43,816 nucleotides of DNA from Lentimicrobium sp. (GCA_023957275.1 JAMLHF010000038.1:1-43816); one strand, 5' to 3'; shown: positions 35,858-43,816, counted from the stretch's first letter. Numbers and translations are program-made. The notes: generated from the letters alone by a model not told the origin.

Positions 35858-37102
35858 ATGGGAACCGGAATTATTGTATTGATAAGCATTGTGGTTTTCC
35901 TCACCATAATCCTGCTTCTGGTCGGTGTGCTGCTTTATGTGCGTGCAAAACTCACACCTCCGGGAAAAGTAAAAATTACCATCAACGATGATACCGAGAT
36001 CGAAGCAGATCCGGGGTCATCATTGCTGAGCACCCTCTCGGCACAGAAAATCTTCCTGCCTTCAGCATGCGGAGGCGGCGGAACCTGCGCCATGTGTAAA
36101 TGCCAGGTTTTTGAAGGCGCCGGCGACATTCTGCCAACCGAAAAGGGCTACTTTACCCGCAAAGAGCAGCAGAACAACTGGCGGCTCGGCTGTCAGGTGA
36201 AGGTGCGCGGCGACCTGAAAATCGGTATCCCCAAAGAAATCTTCGGAATTAAGAAATGGGAATGCGAAGTGGTCAGCAACCGCAATGTTGCTACTTTCAT
36301 CAAAGAATTCGTGGTCAGGCTGCCTGAAGGCGAAACCCTCGATTTTCAATCAGGAGGCTACATCCAGATTGATGTACCCAAGTGTGAGGTCGATTTCAAG
36401 GATATCATCGTTGAGGATAAATTCCGCGAAGACTGGGATAAACTGAAGATATGGGATCTCAAAATGAAAAATCCCGAACCGATTTTCAGGGCATACTCCA
36501 TGGCCAACCACCCGGCCGAGGGGAACATTGTGATGCTTAACATCCGTATTGCCACCCCACCCTGGGACAGGGCCAAAAATCAGTTTATGAACGTGAATCC
36601 CGGAATCTGTTCATCCTACATATTCTCCCGCAAACCGGGCGACAAGGTAATGGTTTCCGGCCCTTACGGTGAATTTCATATCAAGCACACCGACAAAGAA
36701 ATGCTCTACATCGGCGGAGGTGCTGGCATGGCCCCGCTCAGAAGCCAGATTTTCCATATGTTCCACACCGAAAAAACAAACAGGAAAGTGACCTATTGGT
36801 ATGGAGCACGCTCGTTGCGCGAAGTCTTCTATGATGATGAATTCAAGGCGATTGAAAAGGATTTTCCGAATTTCAAGTTCAACATCGCCCTTTCGGAACC
36901 TTTGCCGGAAGACAACTGGAACGGATATACCGGATTTATCCATCAGGTAGTTCTCGACAATTACCTCAGCAAACATCCTGAACCTGAGGAGATTGAATTC
37001 TACCTCTGCGGCCCGCCCATGATGAACTCAGCCGTATTTAAAATGCTTGATAACCTCGGCGTGCCAAAGGAAAACATTGCATTTGACGATTTCGGAGGAT
37101 AA
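35858..37102 (+). CDS. nqrF: Na+-translocating NADH:quinone reductase subunit F
   Basis: A 414-residue NADH-accepting subunit. An N-terminal membrane helix (about 4-28) anchors a plant-type [2Fe-2S] domain with Cys71, Cys77, Cys80 and Cys112 ([17 protein letters not shown]). An FAD domain with RAYSMANHP follows, then an NAD-binding domain with [15 protein letters not shown] and the closing YLCGPPMMN and FDDFGG. It oxidises NADH and feeds electrons to the membrane subunits. It ends the operon and is followed 18 bases later by a strong terminator. Confidence 0.96.
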   Translation: MGTGIIVLISIVVFLTIILLLVGVLLYVRAKLTPPGKVKITINDDTEIEADPGSSLLSTLSAQKIFLPSACGGGGTCAMCKCQVFEGAGDILPTEKGYFTRKEQQNNWRLGCQVKVRGDLKIGIPKEIFGIKKWECEVVSNRNVATFIKEFVVRLPEGETLDFQSGGYIQIDVPKCEVDFKDIIVEDKFREDWDKLKIWDLKMKNPEPIFRAYSMANHPAEGNIVMLNIRIATPPWDRAKNQFMNVNPGICSSYIFSRKPGDKVMVSGPYGEFHIKHTDKEMLYIGGGAGMAPLRSQIFHMFHTEKTNRKVTYWYGARSLREVFYDDEFKAIEKDFPNFKFNIALSEPLPEDNWNGYTGFIHQVVLDNYLSKHPEPEEIEFYLCGPPMMNSAVFKMLDNLGVPKENIAFDDFGG

Positions 37103-37120
37103 CAGACTCCTGCCTCTTCG

Positions 37121-37151
37121 AAAGCCCTGAAACCGGTTCAGGGCTTTTTTT
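37121..37151 (+). terminator. Rho-independent terminator of the nqr operon
   Basis: AAAGCCCTGAA (37121-37131) pairs with TTCAGGGCTTT (37137-37147) over a 5-base loop and runs into T residues to 37151. It lies 18 bases past the nqrF stop. Confidence 0.9.
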
Positions 37152-37181
37152 GTGACAACCGGCATAATTTTTCTAATTTCG
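37149..37181 (+). promoter_or_regulatory. Candidate apbE promoter abutting the nqr terminator
   Basis: TTTG (37149-37152), a 21-base spacer, then TAATTTCG (37174-37181), one base from TAnnTTTG, 19 bases before the apbE start. The -33 element shares bases with the terminator T run. Confidence 0.45.
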
Positions 37182-37200
37182 CACAACCAAAACAAACCAG

Positions 37201-38220
37201 ATGACAAAAACCGGATTTTTGAGCCTGATTGCAGTGTCAGTTGTAATGGCCTCATGCGGAAGAATGCACAATCTCAAGGAAGTTAAACTTAACGGGATGG
37301 CACAGGGAACCTATTATGCCATCACCTATTACGATGAGGAAGGAAGGAACTTCCAGCCCGCCATCGACAGTTTTTTCAGGGCATTCGACATGTCAGCCTC
37401 GGTTTATCTTAAAGAATCTGTTATTTCAAGGTTCAACAATAATGATTCAACAGCGGTCGCCGACGATGCCTTCACTTATGTATTCAAAAAGGCACAGGAA
37501 GTCTCTGAAATGACAGATGGCGCATTCGACATCACCACCATGCCGCTGACCAATGCCTGGGGCTTTGGATTTACCGATGCCATGAAACTCAGCCAGGAAC
37601 AGGTTGACAGTATTCTTCCCCTGGTGAACTACAGAAATATCTCTTTGGAGAACGGCCGGCTTATCAAGGCAGACCCGGCCATTATGATCGATTATAATGC
37701 CATCGCGCAGGGCTACTCAGCCGACCTGATCGGAAAAATGCTTGAAACAGAAGGTATAAAAAACTATCTGATCGATGTGGGCGGCGAGGTGCTTGCCAGG
37801 GGAGCGAAGCCAGGCGGTAAATTATGGCGGGTCGGCATCGAGAAACCCGCCGGCGAAGGCGATGAAACCCGCACCGTTGACGTGGTGGTAAAACTGAAAG
37901 ATAAAGCGCTGGCTTCCTCAGGAAACTACCGGAGATATTTCGTGAAAGATGGCGTGAAATACTCTCATACCATCGACCCGAAAACGGGCTATCCCGTTAC
38001 GCATTCACTGCTGAGCGTTTCGGTACTTGCGGATGACTGCATCACCGCCGATGCCTTCGCAACGGCATTTATGGTGATGGGTGTTGAAAAGTCTAGGGAT
38101 TTTCTCATTAAGCATCCTGGCCTGGAAGCGCATTTCATCTTCAGCGACGCGCAAGGCACCAACCAGCACTGGACCAGCCCGGGACTCGAAAAACTGTTTG
38201 AAGATAATAACGCCGAGTAA
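37201..38220 (+). CDS. apbE: FAD:protein FMN transferase ApbE, lipoprotein
   Basis: A 339-residue ApbE. The N-terminal lipoprotein signal has Cys19 in the lipobox (VMASC). The core carries MAQGTYYAITYY, TDGAFDITTMPLTNAWGF, DYNAIAQGYSADLI, YLIDVGGEV, and the Mg-binding-type tail HTIDPKTGYPVTH and DDCITADAFATAFMVMG. The enzyme transfers FMN from FAD to Thr of NqrB and NqrC on the outer face of the inner membrane. Its place after nqrABCDEF fits this exactly. It converges with a small NqrM-like gene 1 base away. Confidence 0.94.
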   Translation: MTKTGFLSLIAVSVVMASCGRMHNLKEVKLNGMAQGTYYAITYYDEEGRNFQPAIDSFFRAFDMSASVYLKESVISRFNNNDSTAVADDAFTYVFKKAQEVSEMTDGAFDITTMPLTNAWGFGFTDAMKLSQEQVDSILPLVNYRNISLENGRLIKADPAIMIDYNAIAQGYSADLIGKMLETEGIKNYLIDVGGEVLARGAKPGGKLWRVGIEKPAGEGDETRTVDVVVKLKDKALASSGNYRRYFVKDGVKYSHTIDPKTGYPVTHSLLSVSVLADDCITADAFATAFMVMGVEKSRDFLIKHPGLEAHFIFSDAQGTNQHWTSPGLEKLFEDNNAE

Positions 38221-38221
38221 A

Positions 38222-38416
38222 TCAGGCAGTTTTATTTTCGCAGGAGCTTCCTTCGCTGTTCCCGCAGGTGCATCCCAACCGCTGACCTGTATTGGGGTCA
38301 ACGCTTGAGCAGGATTTCTTAAACTCCCCTCCCTTTTTCACAAACATTTTTATGGCTATACCGGCAATGGATAATCCGATGATTGCAGTGGCAAGCAGAA
38401 CGACTTTCAGTATCAT
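38222..38416 (-). CDS. Small four-cysteine membrane protein, NqrM-like
   Basis: A 64-residue protein with one N-terminal membrane helix (about 4-24) and a short soluble tail that bears four cysteines: Cys36, Cys49, Cys51 and Cys59. NqrM (DUF539), needed in Vibrio to insert iron into the NqrD/NqrE centre, has the same size, one helix and a C...C-x-C...C order. Here the last gap is longer and the CGGL motif reads CSSV. Its position beside apbE and nqr supports the idea, though it is on the opposite strand. In Bacteroidota similar proteins are commonly labelled only as membrane or secreted proteins. Confidence 0.6.
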   Translation of the reverse strand: MILKVVLLATAIIGLSIAGIAIKMFVKKGGEFKKSCSSVDPNTGQRLGCTCGNSEGSSCENKTA

Positions 38417-38544
38417 TGATCAGAAAAATTAAATTCATTTTACATTGAAGACCAGGCCTTAACAGCCCGGAAAATTCAGCATCAGCACTCAGGCAATATA
38501 ACAGCAGCTTCCGCTTAATGTTGTTATCAGCCGGTAATTTTTGT

Positions 38545-39318
38545 CTATCCCAAAGGATGTTGACGCCTGATCTCATAACAGATCAGCGCGGCAGCGATGG
38601 AGGCGTTCAGCGATTCAGCGCGGCCTTTGGGTCCTTTTAATGCCCCCGGAATGGTAATCCGTCCGGTGATCAGGGGGATGATCTCTTCCGAAATTCCGTG
38701 CGATTCGTTACCTATTACTACTATTCCACCTGTTTTGAACCGGACAGTAGTTACATCTTCCCCTTCGAGCAGGGTACCGTAAACCGGCACTTGCGAAGCA
38801 TGGGTATTCAAAAATTTCTGAAGATCAACATAATGGAATGGCATCCGGAAAACGGAACCCATACTTGCCTGAACAACCTTTGGATTCCAGATATCGACGC
38901 TGCCCGATGCGGCAACAATGCGGTCAATCCCGAACCAATCGGCTGTGCGGATGATTGTCCCCAGGTTACCGGGATCCCTGATCTGGTCAAGCGCCAGCAC
39001 CCATTCACCCGAAAGATCACCAGCAGCGTGGGTTTCCGGAATCCGGGCAATGGCAAGTACCTGATTCGGGGTATTCAGTACACTTATTTTTTCGAGTTCC
39101 TGCTGGCTTATTTCAACAATATCAACCAGGTAACGATGTTTTGGGATATGACTTCCGCTTATCCAGCCGGCAGTGGCAAAAATCTTTTCAACCGCAAAAT
39201 CGCTGGATAACAATTCATCCACCAGCTTAACCCCTTCGGCGACAAAAAGCCCCTCCTCCTGCCGGTTTTTCGACAGGCGCAGGGAATTGATCAGCTTTAA
39301 TTGGTTTTTACTCAGCAT
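38545..39318 (-). CDS. TrmH/SpoU-family RNA 2'-O-methyltransferase
   Basis: A 257-residue SPOUT methyltransferase. An N-terminal L30e-like substrate-binding domain (about 1-95, SLRLSKNRQEEGLFVAEGVK) precedes the knotted catalytic domain with the three SpoU motifs: DQIRDPGNLGTIIRTADWFG, IVVIGNESHGIS and SLNASIAAALICYEI. It methylates ribose 2'-OH of a tRNA or rRNA nucleotide; this member cannot be assigned to a specific target from sequence. It stands alone between the NqrM-like gene and the ribosomal protein operon. Confidence 0.9.
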   Translation of the reverse strand: MLSKNQLKLINSLRLSKNRQEEGLFVAEGVKLVDELLSSDFAVEKIFATAGWISGSHIPKHRYLVDIVEISQQELEKISVLNTPNQVLAIARIPETHAAGDLSGEWVLALDQIRDPGNLGTIIRTADWFGIDRIVAASGSVDIWNPKVVQASMGSVFRMPFHYVDLQKFLNTHASQVPVYGTLLEGEDVTTVRFKTGGIVVIGNESHGISEEIIPLITGRITIPGALKGPKGRAESLNASIAAALICYEIRRQHPLG

Positions 39319-39414
39319 CCTATTACAGTAGTCCGTTAAGAATTTTAAATGAATTGACTTACAGCGGAATATTAAAACTTGTTTAAAGATAGCAAATCGA
39401 TCATTATCAATTCG

Positions 39415-39438
39415 TTGCGTCTTTGCGTCCTTGCGTGA
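39415..39438. repeat. Three tandem octamers, TTGCGTnn
   Basis: Three consecutive 8-base units TTGCGTCT, TTGCGTCC and TTGCGTGA, upstream of trmH and beyond the rplI terminator. This phrase is a familiar low-complexity intergenic repeat in Bacteroidota. No function is apparent. Confidence 0.75.
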
Positions 39439-39465
39439 TTCTTAAATTTAACAGACTATTGAATG

Positions 39466-39494
39466 AAAAAAATCCCGGCTTTACGACCGGGATT
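39466..39494 (-). terminator. Rho-independent terminator of the rpsF-rpsR-rplI operon
   Basis: On the minus strand AATCCCGG (39494-39487) pairs with CCGGGATT (39478-39471) over an 8-base loop, followed by a T run (39470-39466). It is 28 bases past the rplI stop. Confidence 0.85.
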
Positions 39495-39521
39495 AAAGTT
39501 ACAAAAAATCCTCAGTATCGC

Positions 39522-39971
39522 CTATTCGGCGAATACCTCAAAGTTCACCATTACGCTCACGCCTTTGTGCAGCATAACTTTGGCCTTGTATTCACCGACT
39601 TCCTTAACGGAATCTCCATCAAGGTGGATCTTCTTGCGGTCGATATCGTAATTGAACTGCTCTTTCAGCGCTTCCGCAATCTGCAGTGCATTGACGGAAC
39701 CAAAAATCTTACCGGTTGAAGCAACCTTGGCACCGATTTTAACTTTTACGTTTTCGAGCAGTTTAACCATTGCTTCGGCTTCCTTACGGACTTTCTCTTC
39801 CTTAAAAGCTTTCTGCTTCAGGGTTTCGGCATTCATTTTCTTGTTGGCTTCGGTAGCCAGCATTGCAAAGCCCTGCGGAATAAGGTAATTGCGTCCGTAA
39901 CCATCGCGAACCTTCACGATATCAGTTGCATAGCCCAGATTGGGGATGTCTTTCTTGAGAATAACTTCCAT
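39522..39971 (-). CDS. rplI: 50S ribosomal protein bL9
   Basis: A 149-residue bL9. The N-terminal rRNA-binding domain has the signature VILKKDIPNLGYATDIVKV and DGYGRNYLIPQGFAMLAT; a long central helix rich in Lys and Glu leads to the C-terminal domain with VASTGKIFGSVNALQIAEAL. The length is standard. It is last of the bS6-bS18-bL9 operon, 15 bases after rpsR. Confidence 0.97.
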   Translation of the reverse strand: MEVILKKDIPNLGYATDIVKVRDGYGRNYLIPQGFAMLATEANKKMNAETLKQKAFKEEKVRKEAEAMVKLLENVKVKIGAKVASTGKIFGSVNALQIAEALKEQFNYDIDRKKIHLDGDSVKEVGEYKAKVMLHKGVSVMVNFEVFAE

Positions 39972-39986
39972 GGTATGTTCCCTCCT

Positions 39987-40259
39987 TTACTTTAAAAGAT
40001 CAGCCACGTAAGGCATCAGGGCAATATGACGGGCCCTTTTAACCGCCTGCGCGACCTTGCGCTGGTATTTGGTTGATGTACCGGTGATGCGGCGGGGAAG
40101 GATCTTACCCTGCTCATTCACGAATTTCATAAGGAAGTCGGCATCCTTGTAATCGATATACTTGATCCCGCTCTTTTTGAAGCGGCAGTATTTCTTTTTC
40201 TTAACATCGACCGCGATCGGTGTAAGATATTTTATTTCAGAATTGGGTTGATTTGCCAT
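39987..40259 (-). CDS. rpsR: 30S ribosomal protein bS18
   Basis: A 90-residue bS18 that binds 16S rRNA with bS6. The motifs [18 protein letters not shown] and [20 protein letters not shown] are typical. A single cysteine is left in the YCRF position, as in zinc-independent forms. It lies 28 bases after rpsF and before rplI. Confidence 0.97.
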   Translation of the reverse strand: MANQPNSEIKYLTPIAVDVKKKKYCRFKKSGIKYIDYKDADFLMKFVNEQGKILPRRITGTSTKYQRKVAQAVKRARHIALMPYVADLLK

Positions 40260-40287
40260 TGTTCAATGAATTTAAAATTTAACCTGA

Positions 40288-40650
40288 TCAGGCTTCCGGA
40301 TTTGTTTCAGCAACTGCGGCTGCTTTGTTTAAACGCTTTTTCTCGTTGTAGGCAACGGCATGCTTGTCGAGCGCTACGGTGAGGAAACGGAGGATCCGCT
40401 CATCACGTTTAAAGGCAACTTCAAGATCTCCGATAAGGCTACCCTCGGATTTGAATTCAATTAAATGATAAAATCCCGAAGTTTTCTTCTGGATAGGATA
40501 AGCCAGCTTGCGCAAGCCCCAGTGATCTTCGTGGACTATCTCAGCCCCCTTGTCTTTCAGCAATTTCTGAAATTTTCCAACCGCTTCCTTCATCTGTTCA
40601 TCAGACAAAACGGGAGTCATAATGAAAACGGTTTCATAGTTTTTCAACAT
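40288..40650 (-). CDS. rpsF: 30S ribosomal protein bS6
   Basis: A 120-residue bS6 with the opening [42 protein letters not shown] and the [11 protein letters not shown] segment. The ordering bS6-bS18-bL9 is conserved in bacteria; no ssb gene interrupts it here. The C-terminal tail is Ala/Lys-rich. A TACTTTTG box lies upstream. Confidence 0.97.
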   Translation of the reverse strand: MLKNYETVFIMTPVLSDEQMKEAVGKFQKLLKDKGAEIVHEDHWGLRKLAYPIQKKTSGFYHLIEFKSEGSLIGDLEVAFKRDERILRFLTVALDKHAVAYNEKKRLNKAAAVAETNPEA

Positions 40651-40697
40651 CTGCGTTAGGTTTAATTATTAATTCATGGTGTTTTTAAAACGGATTG

Positions 40698-40705
40698 CAA
40701 AAGTA
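40698..40705 (-). promoter_or_regulatory. -7 promoter box of the rpsF operon
   Basis: On the minus strand this reads TACTTTTG, a match to TAnnTTTG, 47 bases before the rpsF start. A TTTG lies 17 bases upstream of it, a little closer than the usual 19-21. Confidence 0.55.
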
Positions 40706-40915
40706 CAAAAAAATCTGATTTCCAAAGCAAATAAGCAATTCATTTTATTAATGCCGTGAAATTGAGGGGTAATTCGTTACTTGATGCGTTATAGAAAGAA
40801 GAAAAGCAAATTCCCTTAAGTGACTAATTCAATCTCCTTGTGATTGCGTTGGTTGGCTTTAATTCCTGATTCGGACGTTAGAATTCTGATGCAAAGGAAT
40901 GTGATCCTGCCTGCT

Positions 40916-41098
40916 TTACTCCGGGCTTCAGCCCGGAGTAAAAGCAAGTCCCCAAACTAACCGGCTTTAGCCGAAAAGCCGGAAGAAGCCTGGCCAGGGG
41001 GATATCCGGGCTTGCCTGTTTTTACTTATACGTGCCTACCTTTTGCCACCTTTTGGGCTAAAGCCCCTGAGTTTGTCGGCCCTGATACCCCCCGGCTC
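40916..41098. repeat. Hairpin-rich intergenic repeat, copy 1
   Basis: The copy begins with the hairpin CTCCGGGCT-TC-AGCCCGGAG (40919-40938), then a CCGGCTTTAGCCGAAAAGCCGG-type fold starting near 40961, a GGGCTAAAGCCCC element near 41054, and a CCCCCGGCT-CA-AGCCGGGGG hairpin (41089-41108) at its end. Long stretches match copy 2 base for base. Confidence 0.85.
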
Positions 41099-41231
41099 AA
41101 GCCGGGGGTTATAAACCGGAATTGAGTATCTTCAGAAACTGCGAAATGGGCATCATAAATTGCATTAGTTGAGCCGAAGGCCGGATCCAGGCATCAGATT
41201 TCCGAAGAAAAGTCAGAAAATGCTGTTTGCC

Positions 41232-41415
41232 TTACTCCGGGCTTCAGCCCGGGGAAAATGCAAATACCCGAACTAACCGGCTTTAGCCGAAAAGCCGGGA
41301 GAAGCCTGATCAGGGGGACATCCGGGCTTGCTTGTTTTTACTTATGCTTGCCTATCTTTTGCCACCTTTTGGGCTAAAGCCCCCGGGGTTGTCAGCGCCT
41401 GATAACCCCCGGCTC
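41232..41415. repeat. Hairpin-rich intergenic repeat, copy 2
   Basis: Same order of elements as copy 1: CCGGGCTTCAGCCCGG, AACCGGCTTTAGCCG, CTTGTTTTTACTTATGC, TTTTGCCACCTTTTGGGC and the AACCCCCGGCTC end. The final hairpin is broken here (CCCCCGGCTCTGCCC), and scattered substitutions show an old duplication. It resembles REP-type palindromic repeats. Confidence 0.85.
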
Positions 41416-41564
41416 TGCCCACTTTCATGCCACCTGGCTATCATATCCTGCATTAGAACGGCCTTCTCTTTCTTTGTCATAGCTTTTTTCTGCAAAAATC
41501 AATTGCAGCCATATTATAGAAAGATGCAGTTTACCGGACGCTTACAATATAAATCCATCAGGCC

Positions 41565-42755
41565 TTATTGCCTGATAATTACCTTCTCTGACCAGAAACT
41601 GTTTTCGCCGCTCAAATGCAGGAAATAGATTCCGTTTTTGACACTGCCCATCTCTATCCGGGTTGATAATTGCTCTATTTTGCCCGATATTACTTCTTTA
41701 CCTGCCGAGTCAAGCAGTTTATAAGCAGTAAACCTATGCTCACCGGCTGCTGAGATATCAACCATCAGAAACCCTGATGCGGGGTTGGGCCTGACCACAA
41801 CACCTGGATTAACATCTTGTTTTACAGACGATCCGGTAACCATATTACAGTCGGGTAGTAGTGTAAATTCAAGTTGCCCCGAATTATTGAGTACACCCCG
41901 CCAGCAGTTGCCATCGGGCGATTTCATGATAATCCCCCGGTTGATGTCTTCCACAAAAATATCGCCATCTTTAACCTGAAGGCGGGCCACCGGTTCTTCG
42001 CTGCCAATGCCTATGTTGCCGTTGGCTGCATTGATAAACATGCGGGTATTTGTACCACCGGTTACAAACGACAGGGAATGATTATTTGAAGCAGTACCGA
42101 GGTAAGCCTGACCACCGGCCATAATAAAACTGCTTATTTTATTGGTGCCTGTGGCTTCGAGCAGCAAAGAGGCATCCTCGGCAGCATCGGCTCTTATATG
42201 CAGTTTCGCCTGTGGATCGGTAGTGTTGCCGATGCTCACTTTGCCGGTTCTATCACTTGCAGGCGATTCACTTACAAAAAAAGTAGGAAAAGTGCTTTTA
42301 AAGCCAACTGCCAGACTATGCATTTTATTGTTGGTAAGAAAACCACCTACAGGTCCTGCCCCAATAATAATTTGATTGGTAGACCCTGATTTAAGTCTGT
42401 GGCCAATCAACATTACTCTGCTTGCAAGTGCCTCAGAACCACTACCAAAAATATAACTCTCCTGTCCACCTGTAAAGATGGTATTAAAACCTCCAATTAT
42501 ATAAGAGTTAGTACTACTACTATTTATTTTTGACTGTGCACCTGCAATAAATCCAAAACCTGATGAAATAATATTATCATTGCCAATGGCAGTAGATTTT
42601 GTACCAGATACAGTATTGTTTGACCCTAACGCTGAGGCCGATGCACCGGTTACAGTGTTTCCCGGGCAGGTAGCGCATGTTTGTGCTTTTATAGCTTGAG
42701 GATTAAGATAAATTGCAAGTGCAACTGCTGCAATTATTGTCAATGTTTTTTTCAT
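41565..42755 (-). CDS. T9SS type A secreted protein with YadA-head-like repeats
   Basis: A 396-residue exported protein. A signal peptide (about 1-24, ending QAIKAQT) is followed by short repeated turns such as GASASALGSNNTVSG, GTKSTAIGNDN and GSEALASRVMLIG (about 35-165), which look like YadA/trimeric-adhesin head repeats. A beta-rich middle follows with VSIGNTTDPQAKLHI and IGIGSEEPVARLQV, as in phage-tail or fibre-like surface proteins. The C-terminal type A sorting tail starts at VVRPNPASGFLMVD and ends NGIYFLHLSGENSFWSEKVIIRQ. It is probably a surface or adhesive protein. It is 11 bases after the gene at 42767 in the same operon. Confidence 0.8.
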   Translation of the reverse strand: MKKTLTIIAAVALAIYLNPQAIKAQTCATCPGNTVTGASASALGSNNTVSGTKSTAIGNDNIISSGFGFIAGAQSKINSSSTNSYIIGGFNTIFTGGQESYIFGSGSEALASRVMLIGHRLKSGSTNQIIIGAGPVGGFLTNNKMHSLAVGFKSTFPTFFVSESPASDRTGKVSIGNTTDPQAKLHIRADAAEDASLLLEATGTNKISSFIMAGGQAYLGTASNNHSLSFVTGGTNTRMFINAANGNIGIGSEEPVARLQVKDGDIFVEDINRGIIMKSPDGNCWRGVLNNSGQLEFTLLPDCNMVTGSSVKQDVNPGVVVRPNPASGFLMVDISAAGEHRFTAYKLLDSAGKEVISGKIEQLSTRIEMGSVKNGIYFLHLSGENSFWSEKVIIRQ

Positions 42756-42766
42756 GGCAGTGTTTG

Positions 42767-43816
42767 TTATTGTTTAATAAACTTGTGCGTTTCAATTACT
42801 GCTTTGCCCACAGTACTGATTTTTAACAGATACATACCGGGTTTGAGATTTTGTATTGGTAAATTGGTGGTTCCCTGCACCAGTTTATAAGCAGAGATTT
42901 CTGCTCCGGACAGGGTCAATACGCTGGCTTCAGCTTGTTTCAGCATACATTCTACTTTGAGGTACTCCTTAGCTGGATTGGGAGAGATAAAAGCACGGTT
43001 GATGATAATCTGACCAGGTTTATTTGAAGTAATTAAACCTTCCCTGTTTAGTTTAATAAAGTACATGTCGTACAAGTCAGTTTCATGATTAAACCTGGGG
43101 GCATGAATCACAAAACCACCATCAGAAAGCGGAAGCATATATCTGGGTTCATAAAATGCATCTCCCCCCAGGTAATGCAGATACCTGAGCTGAAGCTGGC
43201 TATCTACCTGCCCCGCCATTATCCAACTTACCCGGTTAATTGCAGGTGGCCAGCCTGTCGCATTCTTAAAACCTGAAAAGAATATTGTATCAGAATGTAC
43301 ACATCCTACTCCAATTCCAGTAATTGGGGTGTGATCTAGTGTATCCGGTGAACCAAAACTTACCTTATTAATCAGGTTTAAAGCAGAATCATATTTTGCA
43401 AGCCAAACATCATCATAATCTGTAATTATGATTGGACTTCGGGCAACATAAGACATCAGTATCATGCTATCTGGTGTCCAGGTGGTGTAATAACGCCATG
43501 ATGAATTGTCCTGTGGTACTAGTGGTAAGGTTGTAACATATTCAAAGTTTTCGTTAAATATGCTATACGAAGAACCAGTAACTCCACCGACAAAAGCATC
43601 TGCTAACATAAAAATATTTTTTTTGTCGATACTTAGGATGAAAGAATGGAAGATACTATTTAAAGATGGATCATCGTGGAAGACTTCAGATAGAATATTT
43701 CCCTGCAAATCAGTTTTTAAAAACATTGGATAAGTTGAACCGCAAGGAAATTCACACCTCCCCACCGGCATTATCAAGGTGTCACCTATCTGAAAGATAT
43801 TTTCGACTATGAGCCT
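42767..43816 (-). CDS. T9SS type A secreted protein, 5' end cut by window
   Basis: Partial gene: the reading frame stays open to the window edge at 43816, so the N-terminus and signal peptide are missing; at least 349 residues are visible. The body has beta-strand repeats with YDDVWLAKYDSALNLINKVSFGS, GFKNATGWPPAINRV and LPLSDGGFVIHAPRFNHETDLYD, resembling T9SS proteins with repeated beta-propeller blades that compare logged events. The tail FISPNPAKEYLKVECML to NLKPGMYLLKISTVGKAVIETHKFIKQ is the type A sorting domain. It is the first of a two-gene unit with the YadA-like protein. Confidence 0.8.
   Translation of the reverse strand, partial: RLIVENIFQIGDTLIMPVGRCEFPCGSTYPMFLKTDLQGNILSEVFHDDPSLNSIFHSFILSIDKKNIFMLADAFVGGVTGSSYSIFNENFEYVTTLPLVPQDNSSWRYYTTWTPDSMILMSYVARSPIIITDYDDVWLAKYDSALNLINKVSFGSPDTLDHTPITGIGVGCVHSDTIFFSGFKNATGWPPAINRVSWIMAGQVDSQLQLRYLHYLGGDAFYEPRYMLPLSDGGFVIHAPRFNHETDLYDMYFIKLNREGLITSNKPGQIIINRAFISPNPAKEYLKVECMLKQAEASVLTLSGAEISAYKLVQGTTNLPIQNLKPGMYLLKISTVGKAVIETHKFIKQ

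Larger units (their letters stand above)
40706..41564. other. Long intergenic region with duplicated hairpin-rich repeats
   Basis: About 860 bases without a credible gene, between the rpsF promoter and a T9SS cargo gene that ends at 41565. It contains two roughly 184-base repeat copies (40916-41098 and 41232-41415) separated by 133 bases. The 98-codon ORF starting at 41332 runs over a repeat and has no protein features. Confidence 0.7.

Noticed and set aside
41332-41628. 98-codon ORF across repeat copy 2 and the end of the T9SS gene
   Set aside because: It is translated repeat plus antisense of a real gene.
1-43816. CRISPR arrays, tRNAs, rRNAs, insertion sequences or prophage genes
   Set aside because: None was visible on reading both strands. 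The tandem repeats lack spacer-repeat structure, and no transposase or integrase motif appears.

Overview
The window comes from an anaerobic member of the Bacteroidota, probably near Bacteroidales/Marinilabiliales. The evidence is type IX secretion (T9SS) cargo tails, a T9SS plug-type protein, a complete Na+-NQR operon, the bS6-bS18-bL9 cluster, and repeated TAnnTTTG -7 promoter boxes typical of the phylum. No tRNA, rRNA, CRISPR array, phage gene or transposase was seen. The placement rests on protein resemblance only; no search was run.

Region 1 (1-5535, minus strand) holds an OsmC-like protein, a DUF2079 membrane protein, and a three-gene unit: a thioredoxin-like [2Fe-2S] protein, a PAS-linked sensory [FeFe]-hydrogenase-like protein (called HydS-1 here) and a SpoIIE-type phosphatase. 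Region 2 (5536-16047, plus strand) starts with a 344-base divergent regulatory gap carrying two tandem Rex-like inverted repeats. It continues as a tightly spaced run of about 10 kb: hydC-hydB-hydA (trimeric, NAD-linked, probably electron-bifurcating [FeFe] hydrogenase), a second sensory hydrogenase fused to a histidine kinase (HydS-2), a stand-alone receiver, a receiver-kinase hybrid, rex, ribF and a metallo-beta-lactamase-fold hydrolase. Region 3 (16048-18455) has a repeat-bearing spacer, the H-cluster maturase hydG, and two tandem TM1266-like small regulators. hydE and hydF are not in the window.

Region 4 (18458-30920) is mixed: a T9SS type B cargo protein, a CoA-binding protein, inorganic pyrophosphatase, clpB, a long palindromic repeat, an AAE/YidE-type transporter, an unrecognised two-TM protein, dnaX, and a T9SS plug-family protein. 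Region 5 (30921-38416) is nqrABCDEF with its own promoter and terminator, then the flavin transferase apbE and a small four-cysteine membrane protein that looks like the NQR maturation factor NqrM. Region 6 (38545-43816) has a TrmH/SpoU methyltransferase, rplI-rpsR-rpsF, a roughly 900-base spacer with a duplicated hairpin-rich repeat, and two T9SS cargo genes, the last cut by the window edge.

The central theme is H2 and NADH balance. The hydrogenase reoxidises NADH and ferredoxin, Rex reads NADH/NAD+, and NQR is a second NADH sink. Two paralogous H-cluster sensors share a sensor half and a coiled-coil linker but carry opposite kinds of output, a kinase and a phosphatase, and they flank the catalytic enzyme. 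All three H-cluster proteins lack the usual proton-relay cysteine: Asp in HydA and HydS-2, Asn in HydS-1. I regard the dual sensor arrangement and the Asp299 HydA as the most interesting content.
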